From NCBI GenBank assembly GCA_947579605.1, contig OX388311.1, positions 28,336,951-28,400,950 on the forward strand: a stretch of DNA of 64,000 nt, read 5' to 3'. This DNA comes from Athripsodes cinereus (Eukaryota > Arthropoda > Insecta > Trichoptera > Leptoceridae). The notes under the pieces were generated by a model. It saw only the letters and a list, made by a program, of their open reading frames with translations, did no database searches and was not told the origin of the DNA. The translations under genes and the position numbers were made by a program. Shown here one piece after another: positions 20,226 to 31,799 of the stretch (position 1 is its first letter; every line of letters begins with the position of its first letter).

Positions 20226-20306
20226 TCAGAATGGTTGACAAAACTTGCTGAATTGAATATTTTAAATGCTGCCTTTTACAGCGTACTCAAAAGCTTACAA
20301 AAAAGC
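20226..20306 (-). mobile_element. SINE-A head/middle fragment
   Basis: The reverse complement gives GTAAGCTTTTGAGTACGCTG (head) and a decayed CAATTCAGCAAG...CCATTCTGAAT (middle). Confidence 0.55.
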
Positions 20307-20479
20307 TTTCTAAAAAAACTTCAAACCTTTTTTCTTGTTTTTTTACGCGGCGGCAGAATTGCCATCCACACTTCTCAGCATTATACAACCAGATAAGTCT
20401 CCATATGATCAGTCATGGTCACACAAAAACTTAACAGTCTAATGCCGGGAAAAATTCACCTATCCAGATATACAGGATA

Positions 20480-20860
20480 TCAAAGGATTAGGCTCAAAAC
20501 GCGGGTACAAAATACCAGCATTGTGCCTGAAATATCTGTGTTCAAAAACTTTTTTACAATATTACACGTGTTTATTATAATAGATTTTTGAATTTTAATA
20601 TACAAATTAACCGGTAAATCTAATTTTTGTAAATTATTTATTAAAGATTTCGGAGTTACCCTTGTAGCTGACATGACTAAAGGTATTATATAAACGGATC
20701 TAGAATGCCAAATATTTTTTATTTCTCCTGCTAGTTCTGTATATTTACGTATTTTTTCTGCGACGGTTGTTTGTATATTATGTGTATTTGGAACAGCGAT
20801 GTCTATTAGGTACGTTATTTTATTACGTTTATCATGTAATACTAAATAGTTTTATAGTAT
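20480..20860 (-). pseudogene. LINE protein C-terminal relic
   Basis: The minus-strand frame reads KITYLIDIAVPNTHNIQTT, EKIRKYTELAGEIKNIWH, IIPLVMSATRVTPKSL, then INNLQKLDLPVNLY and NTCNIVKKFLN. The order YLIDIAVPNT..N, EKI.KY.EL..EI..IW, IP.V.SA....PKSL and IV.KFL is a conserved C-terminal region after the reverse transcriptase domain in several arthropod LINE proteins. The last open frame is 64 codons (20480-20674); upstream the same frame is open to about 20845. The reverse transcriptase core is absent. Confidence 0.7.
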
Positions 20861-20875
20861 TCCAGAATATTATTA

Positions 20876-21375
20876 TTAAACTTAAAACACATCATCACAT
20901 GAAACACATCCACACAAATAAAGCATATAACTTAAGTCAAACAAAATATTCATTGTGAACAATCACAATATCGCTATGCACAAGCATAAATCCATATAAT
21001 ATTTTTCTCAGAAACTGTTTGAAAGTGCAACCTACTTCCCTTATTCAAATACCAAGATCTGAATAAACCTCTCTAGTATTACAATATTCTTAGAACATCT
21101 GAGATTTTCTGAGTTTTAAATGTCTACATGCCTGTAAGTGGATACTAAAGATATGCGAAATTTATAAAAAAAAAATGTTTTTTTTTTTTTAAATAAATAA
21201 GTATTTTTGAACGATGCAAAATAGGATTATCTTCAAATATGTCCATTCGTAATTAATTATTTGTTTATAAAAATTAAATTATTTTTTTTCACTGGGCTTG
21301 AGCACAACGTTTCATGAGAAAACATGGTAGATATTTGATTGAGTTGACATTGTTGTAAAACTCCACATTATTTAT
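20876..21375. other. AT-rich interval, nothing recognised
   Basis: No repeat partner, RNA gene or meaningful frame. Confidence 0.4.
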
Positions 21376-21379
21376 GGAA

Positions 21380-21565
21380 ATGAACACAAACTGTTTTTAC
21401 TATATTTAATTAAAGGTTTGATTTACTATATTTAATTAATGATTTTGACTTACAAAATCATCGTCAAACAGTTTGTGAAATAATTTGACAATGACTTTGT
21501 AAGTCAAAACCAAGTTGCTGTAACTAATATTAAATATTGTTAAACACAAACAGTTTGTGTTCATC
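21380..21565. repeat. Imperfect foldback
   Basis: Outer arms GAACACAAACTG (21382) and CAGTTTGTGTTC (to 21563), and inner arms TTTTGACTTACAAA (21434) and TTTGTAAGTCAAAA (to 21512), form nested stems. TTTAATTAA-containing blocks are also duplicated directly. It looks like an old foldback MITE with decayed arms. Confidence 0.55.
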
Positions 21566-21569
21566 AAAC

Positions 21570-23175
21570 AAATAACCTCAATCAGAGAACCATGTTAATT
21601 ACAATATGTAAGATTTTGTACAATTTGACGAGAAGAAGTGAAAATTGCGTTCTTCTGTGAGAAATAATTACAAACTTGTTCCACGCTTATGAACTTGTTT
21701 AAGTCCGTGAACAAGATTTGGCAAATCAACCATTCGCACTCTCATGATCTAAGGTCTACCAATTGAGAGAAAAAAATTATTGTAAAGTTTAATAATTTAC
21801 AAAATACACCTGCTTATACATATGACATGTGTTTTTCTTTTTGTAAATTCGAAGCCACTAGTATTTATTTTACGAACGCGGGCTTTAAGCTTGTGATATG
21901 AATTTGAATAAAATATTTCAGTATTTATATTTTCATGATACATAGTATTATGAATATTGTTATATACCCACCCTTCACAACAATGGCTTCCAACTCTTTA
22001 GAAAAAGGCTACGTGTTGGTATCCTGAATTCGCCTCCTTACACATTCTATTCACCTTCGAGCTTTTCACAGCAATAGTCCTACCGAATAATAACTTTCAA
22101 AACCACCGTACATATATGATATTTACAATATAAAACTTTTTTACACAATAAAACTTTTGTCGCTGACTTGTATTGAACTTTTTTGCATCATACAGTTTCA
22201 TTTCTTCACGGAGATCGCCAACATTAGGACCTGAAACGGTACTCGAAAAAAATGCAGATATTTTTTTTTTCATAGTTATGTTAGTGTAATAACATTATTT
22301 TCGTAGGGTGCTATCAGAAAATGTTTTTACACATAATGTTTACAATTTTCACTCTAGAAATCAAATGTCTTAAACATTGTTGATTAAAAATTAAGATATT
22401 TTTGGCATAATATGTGTTATGTATTATGTGTCGCATAGTTTCGAAATTTGCTATAACACATTTTTGTGGATCAGAGAAATTCGATAAAAACTATATTCGA
22501 CAAGTATAAAACGCACGTTCCTAAAGTCAAACAAGTTTGTTAATTACGAGATTGTTACGACAGTTCAATTTAAAATCAATTTTGCTATTGAATAAAAACA
22601 AATTGTTCATTTATTGTACATAAAAACAACTATTTTTGAATATTTTATTACGAATCCAACGACATATATAACTTATTTTCGTGAAAATTTATTATAGTGG
22701 ATTTCGAAACTCGGCGACACATGCTATCAGCACACATATTCTTGAGATAAGAATGTAGCCTAAACATAAAAAATGTTTTAATGAGATTTCGCAGACAATG
22801 TAAATTTCATAGTGCAATAAATGCTTTGCTGAATATTACTTATATGAATATTGTAAATAGGGATATGGTCTATGTAAAGAGGAAAAACTTGTGTAACACA
22901 ATACAAGTACATAGTGAAAAGTGAGCAATTTGGAACCATGTAAAATACACAATCCGTACATGTTACGTATACTTTATAACTATGCGAATGTTTTTCTCTT
23001 AGTTCTTCCTTAACACACTTTTATGGAGAGCACCGAGTAAAAATGTTGAAATTGGCACATTGAAGTGTAAGAAATCAGAAACTTCCAATAATCACTTGGC
23101 TCGACTACTCATATCAATTTCTCAAATTTCTCAGGTTGAGTTAGAATTATAAGATGCACGAGAACGACTAACTTG
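21570..23175. other. Long AT-rich interval, nothing recognised
   Basis: No frame above background, no RNA gene, no match to the repeat families of this window. Possibly unique intergenic or intronic sequence. Confidence 0.4.
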
Positions 23176-23179
23176 GACG

Positions 23180-23560
23180 TTCCTCTTTCACAATATCCTC
23201 TTAGTACGACGTCATTAGGACGCTAGGAATAATGTGGAAAGAGGACAATTTTTCTTTTTGTATGTCTTCGGCTTGTACCTATTCATAATTATTCCAAATC
23301 AAATCCTTGGTTCTCTTCCAGAAAGCGACTGCACGTGTCGACCTATGGATTTCCTACCAGTCTCCCTCGTACTTTCTTCATGGACACTCTTCCACCAGAT
23401 GTTACATTGTTTGGGACTGAGCCCCACAGTCGCCTTCTGGAGACCCCACTCTTACCCCATTCCCACGCAGAGGCAACTCAATTGACGCAAAGAAGCTCTG
23501 AGCAGAGTAAGTTGGTTTCTGTCCTGTACTCTTTGGAAAAGATTGCATTAGACTGAATGC
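23180..23560 (+). pseudogene. LINE-E relic split by about 230 bases of other DNA
   Basis: The 5' part (23180-23242: CCTCTTTCACAATATCC, AATGTGGAAAGAGG) and 3' part (23468-23555: GCAACTCAATTGACGCAAAG to TCTGTCCTGTACTC) correspond to consecutive segments in the intact copy at 14425. The intervening 23243-23467 has no counterpart there and was not identified. Confidence 0.6.
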
Positions 23561-23685
23561 ATGAAATCTTTGGAATATGGAATAAAAAAAATCAGTAGAT
23601 ACGTAAAGAGAAGGCAATCGACTTAAATCCTTTCTGTACTTTACAAGGGATGCAATGCGATACGGAAGATAATGAATTGATAAAT

Positions 23686-24211
23686 AGGTATTTTTTTATT
23701 TATTTATTTAATGAAAATAATACAATGAATAAGAAATGCATACAACTTAGAATAATGAGTCACGCCAAATCTAAAAGATTTGTCGGCGTGTTCTCTAATA
23801 ACATACTATATACATATATCAACCTAATACAACATTAACCTAAATACAAAATTAATTATTAGTTATATATAAATCCACACTTTATTAATCATTCCTTGAC
23901 TAATTTTTATTGCAATATTTTTACTCTTGCATTTGTTAATAGATACCGGCATCATATTAAGTATTTTTGGTACGTTATATTCATAAGTTCTATTTCCGTA
24001 TTTATTATTGAATTTAGGGACTACATATTCTTCATTAAACTTGAATCTTGTGTGATGCATATGTCGAGGTTTTTCTTTATATTCGGTTTTTGAAAACTGG
24101 TCAAGGACAACTCTCTGCCAAAACAAGCCTTTAGCAGATAACACATCTATATAGATATATGTTTGTGATTTGTTGTGGACTCGTGGTAAAAAAAAATATA
24201 TGTCTCTCACT
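23686..24211 (-). pseudogene. CR1-like LINE C-terminus and 3' UTR
   Basis: The minus-strand frame (23863-24210, open 115 codons) contains VRDIYFFLPRVHNKSQTYIY, LFWQRVVL, VVPKFNNKYGNRTYEYNVPK and LNMMPVSI. The pattern VP..N.KYG.R...Y..P..LN..P is typical of the C-terminus of CR1/Jockey-type LINE proteins. A 3' UTR with a small hairpin (23761-23791, CACGCC...GGCGTG) and a TAAA tail follows. The 5' side is cut at about 24210 by insertion of SINE-A, and the segment next to that junction was then amplified (next entry). Confidence 0.75.
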
Positions 24212-25817
24212 TTTTCTGTAAGTTTTTGAATGTTTAGTAAAAGGCAGATGTATGCGAACTATCACTGTAAGATATGCAACATCTTCAATTCAGGTATGAG
24301 CAGATAACACATTTATATAGATATATGTTTGTGATTTGTTGTGGACTCGTGGTAAAAAAATATATGTCCCCCACTTTTTCTGTAAGTTTTTGAATGTTTA
24401 GTAAAAGGCAGATGTATGTGAACTATCACTGTAAGATATGCAACATCTTCAATTCAGGTAACACATTTCAGCAGATAACACATTTATATAGATATATGTT
24501 TGTGATTTGTTGTGGACTCGTGGTAAAAAAATATATGTCCCCCACTTTTTCTGTAAGTTTTTGAATGTTTAGTAAAAGGCAGATGTATGTGAACTATCAC
24601 TGTAAGATATGCAACATCTTCAATTCAGGTATGAGCAGATAACACATTTATATAGATATATGTTTGTGATTTGTTGTGGACTCGTGGTAAAAAAAATATA
24701 TGTCTCCCACTTTTTCTGCAAGTTTTTGAATGTCTAGTAAAAGGCAGATGTATGTGAACTATCACTGTAAGATATGCAACATCTTCAATTCAGGTATGAG
24801 CAGATAACACATTTATATAGATATATGTTTGTGATTTGTTGTGGACTTGTGGTAAAAAAAATATATGTCTCCCACTTTTTCTGCAAGTTTTTGAATGTCT
24901 AGTAAAAGGCAGATGTATGTGAACTATCACTGTAAGATATGCAACATCTTCAATTCAGGTAACACATTTCAGCAGATAACACATTTATATAGATATATCT
25001 TTGTGATTTGTTGTGGACTCGTGGTAAAAAAAATATATGTCTCCCACTTTTTCTGCAAGTTTTTGAATGTCTAGTAAAAGGCAGATGTATGTGAACTATC
25101 ACTGTAAGATATGCAACATCTTCAATTCAGGTAACACATTTCAGCAGATAACACATTTATATAGATATATCTTTGTGATTTGTTGTGGACTCGTGGTAAA
25201 AAAATATATGTCTCCCACTTTTTCTGCAAGTTTTTGAATGTCTAGTAAAAGGCAGATGTATGTGAACTATCACTGTAAGATATGCAACATCTTCAATTCA
25301 GGTAACACATTTCAGCAGATAACACATTTATATAGATATATCTTTGTGATTTGTTGTGGACTCGTGGTAAAAAAAATATAAATCTCCCACTTTTTCTGTA
25401 AGTTTTTGAATGTCTAGTAAAAGGCAGATGTATGTGAACTATCACTGTAAGATATGCAACATCTTCAATTCAGGTATGAGCAGATAACACATTTATATAG
25501 ATATATGTTTGTGATTTGTTGTGGACTCGTGGTAAAAAAAATATATGTCTCCCACTTTTTCTGCAAGTTTTTGAATGTCTAGTAAAAGGCAGATGTATGT
25601 GAACTATCACTGTAAGATATGCAACATCTTCAATTCAGGTAACACATTTCAGCAGATAACACATTTATATAGATATATCTTTGTGATTTGTTGTGAACTC
25701 GTGGTAAAAAAAATATATGTCTCCCACTTTTTCTGTAAGTTTTTGAATGTCTAGTAAAAGGCAGATGTATGTGAACTATCACTGTAAGATATGCAACATC
25801 TTCAATTCAGGTATGAG
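24133..25817 (+). repeat. Ten-copy tandem array of a LINE/SINE chimeric unit (164-172 bp)
   Basis: Units start at 24133, 24299, 24470, 24634, 24799, 24971, 25143, 25314, 25479 and 25651. Each has about 78 bp of the antisense LINE (AGCAGATAACACAT to TATATGTCTC) joined to about 90 bp of the SINE-A head (CTTTTTCTGTAAGTTTTTG to ATCTTCAATTCAGGTATGAG). Two junction types alternate: short (GGTATGAGCAGATAAC) and long (GGTAACACATTTCAGCAG, about 7 bases more). Units preceded by the long junction mostly carry TATCTTTG instead of TATGTTTG (units 6, 7, 8, 10; unit 3 is the exception). Units 1-3 share TGTTTAG where the rest have TGTCTAG. Units are otherwise nearly identical, so amplification is young relative to the parent elements. 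Confidence 0.97.
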
Positions 25818-25905
25818 ATATGCCCCCTATCATAAATATTTTATATTTTATTGTCATAGAGAGGACAACATGCATGTTTATTACGGTGATGGGAAAGACT
25901 ACTAG
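25800..25905 (+). mobile_element. Remainder of the SINE-A copy that seeded the array
   Basis: Directly after the last unit the sequence continues as the expected next part of SINE-A: GTATGAGATATGCC, then GAGAGGACAACATGCATG and a decayed end. So the array lies inside a single SINE-A insertion. Confidence 0.75.
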
Positions 25906-26352
25906 TTTAAAAAGAAGGCTATTTTTATTGTTAGATTAACAAACGTTTTATTTCATACGGTTAAAAAATATTTGCTCCTGAATATCAAGTGTACATATTG
26001 GAAACGTTATCTACATTGTTCTGTTCAAATATCTTCGTACCTATCACTTTTTTCTGGAATATTCCTTGAGAATAACTATAAGGGAAGATGTCATGCGTTC
26101 ACTAGATTAGAATCACATATTTCGCTTTCATCACACTCACGCACATGTAGGTAATGTGTTATTGTAGAATTCCTTGTATTTTCTTCCATATTGTAAGCAT
26201 TCGAAAACGTGGAAGTATTATCAAAAAGTAAATCTGTATTCATTTTGGGACCTTCACAATGATTTTTGAAAAGAAATTGAATATATTTACACTATCACGT
26301 ATCTCATACCCTATTTACAGATATATTTCTATATATCTATTTATAACATATA

Positions 26353-26535
26353 ATGAGTTCATCGGTAGCCTGGAGGTAGAGTCTTGGCCTCATGCACATG
26401 CCTCATGGTTTGGTTCCAGGTGCCGACAAACTTCCTTTTCAGAACCTTAGAATCAGAAGAATCTAGTTTAACTTACTGTGAAAGGTGAATAAGGTTGTAT
26501 TTGGGTTTATGAAAAGAACAGATATTTTTTTTAAA
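26353..26535 (+). mobile_element. SINE-D copy, full length
   Basis: GAGTTCATCGGTAGCCTGG opens it, then GGTTTGGTTCCAGGTGCCG (decayed B-box), GTGAAAGGTGAATAAGG, TTGTATTTGGGTTTAT and an AT-rich tail. Confidence 0.8.
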
Positions 26536-26547
26536 TCACGATATTTT

Positions 26548-26680
26548 CCAACACGGGGTAGCCAGCGGATCAACCATATATAATTGACACACAGGTCATC
26601 CTCTTTGCGAAAGAAAACAAAAACTTTCAGAATGAGTGGCATACCTCATCGCTGAATTGGAGATGGATTTGGATGGACCC
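26548..26680 (-). mobile_element. SINE-A middle/distal copy
   Basis: The reverse complement includes ATTCAGCGATGAGGTATGCC, CACTCATTCTGAAAG and GGCTACCCCGTGT; the 3' tail is lost. Confidence 0.65.
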
Positions 26681-26694
26681 AGAAGTTGGATGCC

Positions 26695-26812
26695 CAACAG
26701 ATTTACTGCTTGTAATAAATATATAAGTTGTTCTCTCCGTGACAATAAAAATTATGACCTTCAAGATGGGTGGCACACGTCATCCTTTTAATTTAAGATT
26801 GGTATTCATATT
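26695..26812 (-). mobile_element. Second SINE-A fragment next to the first
   Basis: The reverse complement includes a GTGTGCCACCCATCTTGAAG block and GTCACGGAGAGAACAAC. Same orientation as its neighbour, so this is a close pair of partial copies. Confidence 0.6.
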
Positions 26813-26814
26813 TT

Positions 26815-28845
26815 CTTAGCAAAAGTATTTTAAAATTCATGCAATATGCGAAGCATGTATCTGTAAGGTTTTCACGTAATAAAACTAAAATACTATAGGT
26901 AATATAGGCAACCATCGGGCGACCATTCACGCTACGCTAACTGCAGAATAAATCCCCATTACATTCGCCGCTGTAATAAATAATACAAAATGTATGAACA
27001 ACATATTATAATATCTGTGGGTCAGAGCAAAACTAGACTATGTCCAATTTTGACCAAAGTAACTATTGAAAATCTTGTAAACGCACTTTGTTTGTATGAT
27101 ATACATGAATAAAGAAACCATGTTAAAATTTTGTAAATGCAATACAACGCCATTTTTACTAAAAAACTTGAAATTTTATTAAAATCAGAGCATTAGTCTG
27201 CAGCAAGGATCCATAATATTTTAAACAGTTATTGGTGAATGTCCTAGGCGTATAAGTGGTACACGTCTGTAAAACAAACAAAAAGAGTGTTGATTTTATA
27301 TCATAAAAATATTTTAAATGTTGTTTTACAATTTAAACACTGTAACATAAAATTCAAATGTTATTTTGTTGACAAAACTTAAGTGACTATGGCAACACTG
27401 AAAAAATACGTCTCGTGACAAATTGTAGTTTCGTTTTGACAAACGGATATATACATCCATACGAGTATGGTAGCAGTTTTACCGTATGCGCCTTTTCATA
27501 CTCCTATAACACTTTATTAAGAAATTGTATGAAACACACAAGAAATAACTCCCATACATTGCAATGTATTATAGTGTAGTATTCCCCTACATTTCGTTCA
27601 TTGCAATGTAGTACGATATTTCACACTACTTTCATTATGGCATTTCCGCACTACTACAGTTCAAGATTGGATTAGCTGAAAGAAAAATTATTACTTACAT
27701 AATATCAAATGTGTACGAAGAATATATTTGAAATAAATGAGTTTAGATATGCTGAAAGAATGAATGATGATAGACTGAAGAGAATAAAAGAAATAAAATG
27801 AGGTGTGGATATAAGGGTACCGTTTTAGAGCCCCCCCCCCCATCTCTAACGTAACATCAAATAGACAAAGGTCTTTCTGTCCTGTGTTAATTGATGTGGC
27901 CTCTCCACTCTCTGAATTTTTGTTAATTCGCTGATATTTTACACTCAGGATATTGAATTCTTCACACGCCATGCCTGCCTTAATTTTGCTTCATATTTTT
28001 TTGCTGAGCGTTCAATAATAACTAATCCCCTTTGTTTCAAATAAAAAAATGTGTAGGTACCTACCTGCCTAAGTAGGCAGATTTTATAAGAAACATGGTA
28101 TAGAAATTGCATACATACAGGAGTATTTGTACAGGACTACGCTTTTATACACGAATAGGTTTTGTGTATAGGTCAAAGGCGTATTGTGTGCACCCAAACC
28201 GAAAAAAGCATACAATTAAAATGTTTTCAAAACTCAGAGATCATGTAAGGGTTCTTTTGGACATTGTCAGGTGCTTTTGAAAAGAAATTACACAATAAAA
28301 TACGGGAATTTGCATAGAAATGTACATAAAAAAATTATACGCAGAGAATTTAACTTTTAAATTTAATTGTAGGTAGATTAAACTGTTTTATTGCTAGGTT
28401 CTTTCTCTCATTGTATTAGGAATGATAATTGAGACTATAATTTAATTCGAAGGATTTAAATTACGTGAGCTACATCCGATGAAAAGAGGAGAGAATGTGA
28501 TTTATTCGCCTTTTCAAAGGGTCCATCCAGGACTTGACCTTTTTGTTTCACGCCGCGTTAGTTTCGTTACACGGCCATGAGTTATTCATGAATATAACGT
28601 ATGTTAAATGTGATACTAAATAACAGTCACTACAATTTACAGCAAAACGTCACAAATTATACGGAGGAAATAATCTCATGTCATCACATTTTTTTAATAT
28701 CAATTTATCTCTGATAAGTGAGGTAGCCAGGAGACTAACTGCTAGAACTTTTTTTAATCAATAAATGAAATTAGCATTTTTTAAATATTTTTGGACAGTG
28801 TCTTACTTATTTATTGTAATATACGTATTTTGAAATTATAGTAGT
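26815..28845. other. Long interval with no recognised gene
   Basis: It contains a C11 run at 27831-27841 and a 93-codon minus frame (27691-27972) without recognisable domains. The segment 27820-27990 is GC-richer and could be a decayed element or exon. A scrap of SINE-A (GAGGTAGCCAGGAGACTAAC) lies near 28720 on the minus strand. Confidence 0.35.
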
Positions 28846-28849
28846 TTCG

Positions 28850-29068
28850 TGGAGCGCCTGGCAAAGAATTGGTCTAACATTCTTTTCCGTTAGTTTAAGA
28901 GTTTTTTTTTTTAAAAAAAGCAGGTGTACGATAAAAGACGTCTTACATCTTTAATTCAACGATGAGGTTAGCCACTCATCCTGAATCTCTTAATTTTTTC
29001 TGTCTGGTCTGTTAGTCATCCCGTTTGTGGGATATGCCGTGATAATATTATAACAGTAGTAGCAGTAT
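28850..29068 (+). mobile_element. SINE-A copy with extended 5' end
   Basis: It starts TTTCGTGGAGCGCCTGGCAA, shared with 31800 (TGGATCATCCGGCAAAGAAT) and 16745 (-), so the true 5' end lies upstream of the GTAAGT block. It continues to GGGATATGCCGTGATAATA with a TAGTAG tail. The head has an expanded T-run and A-run. Confidence 0.8.
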
Positions 29069-29104
29069 TGAAAATAGCAAAATTTGGAATATCATAATCC
29101 TTCA

Positions 29105-29260
29105 AAATATTTATTTTATTTATTTTATTTTATTCTTCTTGCACATCATCATACACATAACAAAGTAACAAAGCAGTTTACATAAAAAAGAATGTGATGA
29201 TATGCAGTAGCGAAATAATCACTTTATAGTGATTTCTTCCATCTAACCACGTCATATTTA
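29105..29260 (-). mobile_element. LINE 3'-end repeat, family H
   Basis: A TTTTATTTTAT start (A/T tail on the minus strand), CTTCTTGCACATCATCATAC, AATGTGATGATATGCAGTAG, and TTCTTCCATCTAACCACGTC. An uninterrupted version of the copy at 14035-14300. Confidence 0.65.
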
Positions 29261-29264
29261 CACT

Positions 29265-29995
29265 AAACAGAAACAAAAAAATAAAACAAAAACAAGAAAA
29301 ATCTCAACATAAATCGAAATGAAAGAAAAAAAAATTATAATCCACACACCCAACACTCCAAATATTTATCTTTATTGTAAGAAAAGCAGTCGATTTGCTA
29401 TACTTATAGAAATTTAAGAGTAGAATATTCATTCGTTTATACTGTTCAGCTATGTATATCTCCATATATGAAAGTTTGGTAGTTATTTAATTATATACTA
29501 TGTAGTATCTATTTTATTCTAGGAAGAGTTCTTTTTGTTTTTTTACTGATTTATAAAACAATTCATTCTTTTAGAGTAATTTGTCAAAGCAAGTACTAAA
29601 TATTTTCCTAAATTGTATGATTGTTCTACACAATTTTATCACAAAATGTTACTGCTCCGAATGGTCTCAAAGAGATACATTCATATGTAAGCAATATAAA
29701 CGTAAAAATAGGATGACATATTTTTTCTAACGGGTCCCGTATTTCATGTGGCTCGTTCATATCGCAATCGAATATTCATTAGGATGAGTGGTAGGTAGTA
29801 CCTGGTATATTTCCACCTCCATTAGAACGAATATACCTACACAGGTAATATAATATGTACCTCAAATAGGGCTAGAACAAGAGTACACAAATATTATAAC
29901 AGTACCTACTTCAGGTAGGAATCAAATTGACACATTAATATTTGACTTCGTTTGTAAATATGTACATTAAAAATGTTTGTGTCGACGATTGGTTT
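29265..29995. other. AT-rich interval, nothing recognised
   Basis: No partner repeats or coding frames identified. Confidence 0.4.
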
Positions 29996-29999
29996 TTTT

Positions 30000-30135
30000 T
30001 ATCGACACCGTTTTACGCGGTATATTTTTCAAAGATGCGGAAATCTGTGTTCGAAGAGCAATGTCTTTAGTGTGCTTCTGAATGTTGATACTGGTTTATT
30101 TCTAAGAATATCTACATGGAGTCTGTTGTGTGGTG
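30000..30135 (-). pseudogene. LINE-F C-terminal relic, strongly diverged
   Basis: It aligns block by block with the antisense copies at 34216 and 47765: a CACCG...GCGG start, TCAAAG.TGCGGAAA, GTTCGAAGAGCAATGTCTT, TGCTTCTGAATGTTG and CATGGAGTCTGTTG. No frame remains. Confidence 0.5.
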
Positions 30136-30139
30136 TTTT

Positions 30140-30775
30140 TTAATGAAAAACATGATTTTATTGTACACAGTTAATTTTATTCATCCTATTACTCAGTTTT
30201 CCAAGTAAAAAGATCTGTCATTTGAATGAGAGCAATTACATACCTTTATAATGTTGGTGTTATCGGTATCTAAATATTACCATGCAAAACAACAGAATCA
30301 ATTGCCATTGAAAGAGCGAAATTGCCAGAAAAGTTTCGACTCTAAGAATTTGTGATAATACATATAATAATGTTGAAAATTATTTAATAAGATTTGGATT
30401 TTATATCAACATGTCAAAAAAACTTACACCAAAGTATTTCCAGCTTCTTTCAAATAATGTTCACTAATTCAATATCACGACTCAGAAAAGCTGCTGTATG
30501 GTGTTTTTTTCCATTGACGATTATTCCGAGAGCCAAGTCAAATTTAAAAGCTAGTAAGAATAAAATTATACGTAGAGCTTCATGATAATATTTTTTCGTG
30601 GAATTCGTTACACGTGAAAATACTCGTAGTACTTTGAGCCCGAATATTATTACTGGGAATAAGTTTTTTAATCTCAGGATTCGTTACAGCCAGAGCCTTC
30701 TACAACAAACCTTTAATTAACATTCAAAGACTAGGATGCTCGAATACTTTCTTCTTCTAAATTTTTCATCAAAGA
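30140..30775. other. AT-rich interval, nothing recognised
   Basis: A 63-codon frame (30394-30585) has no recognisable content. No repeat partners. Confidence 0.4.
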
Positions 30776-30779
30776 CCTA

Positions 30780-31000
30780 AAGGTTTTTAAACAGGAGGGT
30801 TCTCTTGCAATGTGGTGACCCAGCTATTCCTCCATCGCTTGGTTTGTGAAGATGATATTATTGGGAATTCCAAGCTATTCATCCTTTGAAAGTGTTCGTA
30901 GTTCGTACAATATTTCTGCCATAGTTTTCCCCATATTATGACATCTTGGACCTCATACATTTGTTGAACTGCTATGTTTCTGATGCGGTTTCACATAATT
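30780..31000 (-). pseudogene. Possible RTE-type LINE relic
   Basis: The minus frame has RNIAVQQMYEVQDVI and, further on, KRWRNSWVTTLQENPP. These loosely recall the IRN..I...T.V.DV...  and RW...W.. blocks near the C-terminus of RTE-type LINE proteins. Too diverged to be sure. Confidence 0.3.
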
Positions 31001-31012
31001 ATGTTGGCAGTT

Positions 31013-31165
31013 TTATTTTTATTTATTAGCTTATTTATTTATTAATTTTTTACTAAACATTGATTACAAACAATTACGTTAAAGGTAAACATTCAAATAA
31101 GATACAATCAATATACAGAGGGCGAGTTTATCGCAAAGGCGCGATCTCTTCCAACAAACCCAATA
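31013..31165 (-). mobile_element. Family B 3'-end repeat
   Basis: The reverse complement reads GTTTGTTGGAAGAGATCGCG, CGATAAACTCGCCCTCTGTA and ends in an AAAT-type tail at 31013-31045. Confidence 0.65.
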
Positions 31166-31799
31166 TTTATTTAAGAACACTCAAAAATTTACAAAAACTT
31201 TTCATGAACTTGACAAACTGTTATGGCACATGACACTATTTACAAAAATGCCAAATTATATCATTGATTAAAAACTTTTAGTCAAATCAAAGAATCCGGA
31301 AACATCAATGAACAAAGATCTCTGGAGGAAATATTTAAGCGCAACAGACCCCAGCAACAACAAAGACAACGAAAAGACATATACGTTTATATGATATTGT
31401 TGATGCTTAATTCAAATTCCTAATATTAAATAATTAAAATCAATTTGAATTGTCAAAAAATAATAGTAACAATGACAAAAACATATTAATAATTGAACAG
31501 TGAAAACATTATATTCCAATATAAAAAAGAAATGAAAAGATTATTACAGAATTATAGCAATCAAGAGATTCTAGGTACGCCCATTAACGAAGCTAATGAA
31601 ATACCGCATTTTTGTATTATTTACTTACTTGAATATAATACAATTCAGACAATTATTCCTTCATCAGCAATACAAATTGGATTCATAAAAGCGAGGAATT
31701 CGTTTGATATACGAGGGAATATCAAAATGATTAGATCGTTGAAAATAACGGAAAAGAATTGTAAAAAAAAAAACAATATTAAATACGTTCTGTGGATCA

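Noticed and set aside
24133..25817. Regular repeats that could be read as a CRISPR-like array
   Set aside because: Units are contiguous 164-172 bp tandem copies with no unique spacers, and the DNA is eukaryotic and TE-rich. It is a satellite.
27691..27972. 93-codon minus frame crossing the C11 run
   Set aside because: The glycine run comes from the homopolymer and no family is recognisable. A decayed element or exon cannot be excluded but is not supported.
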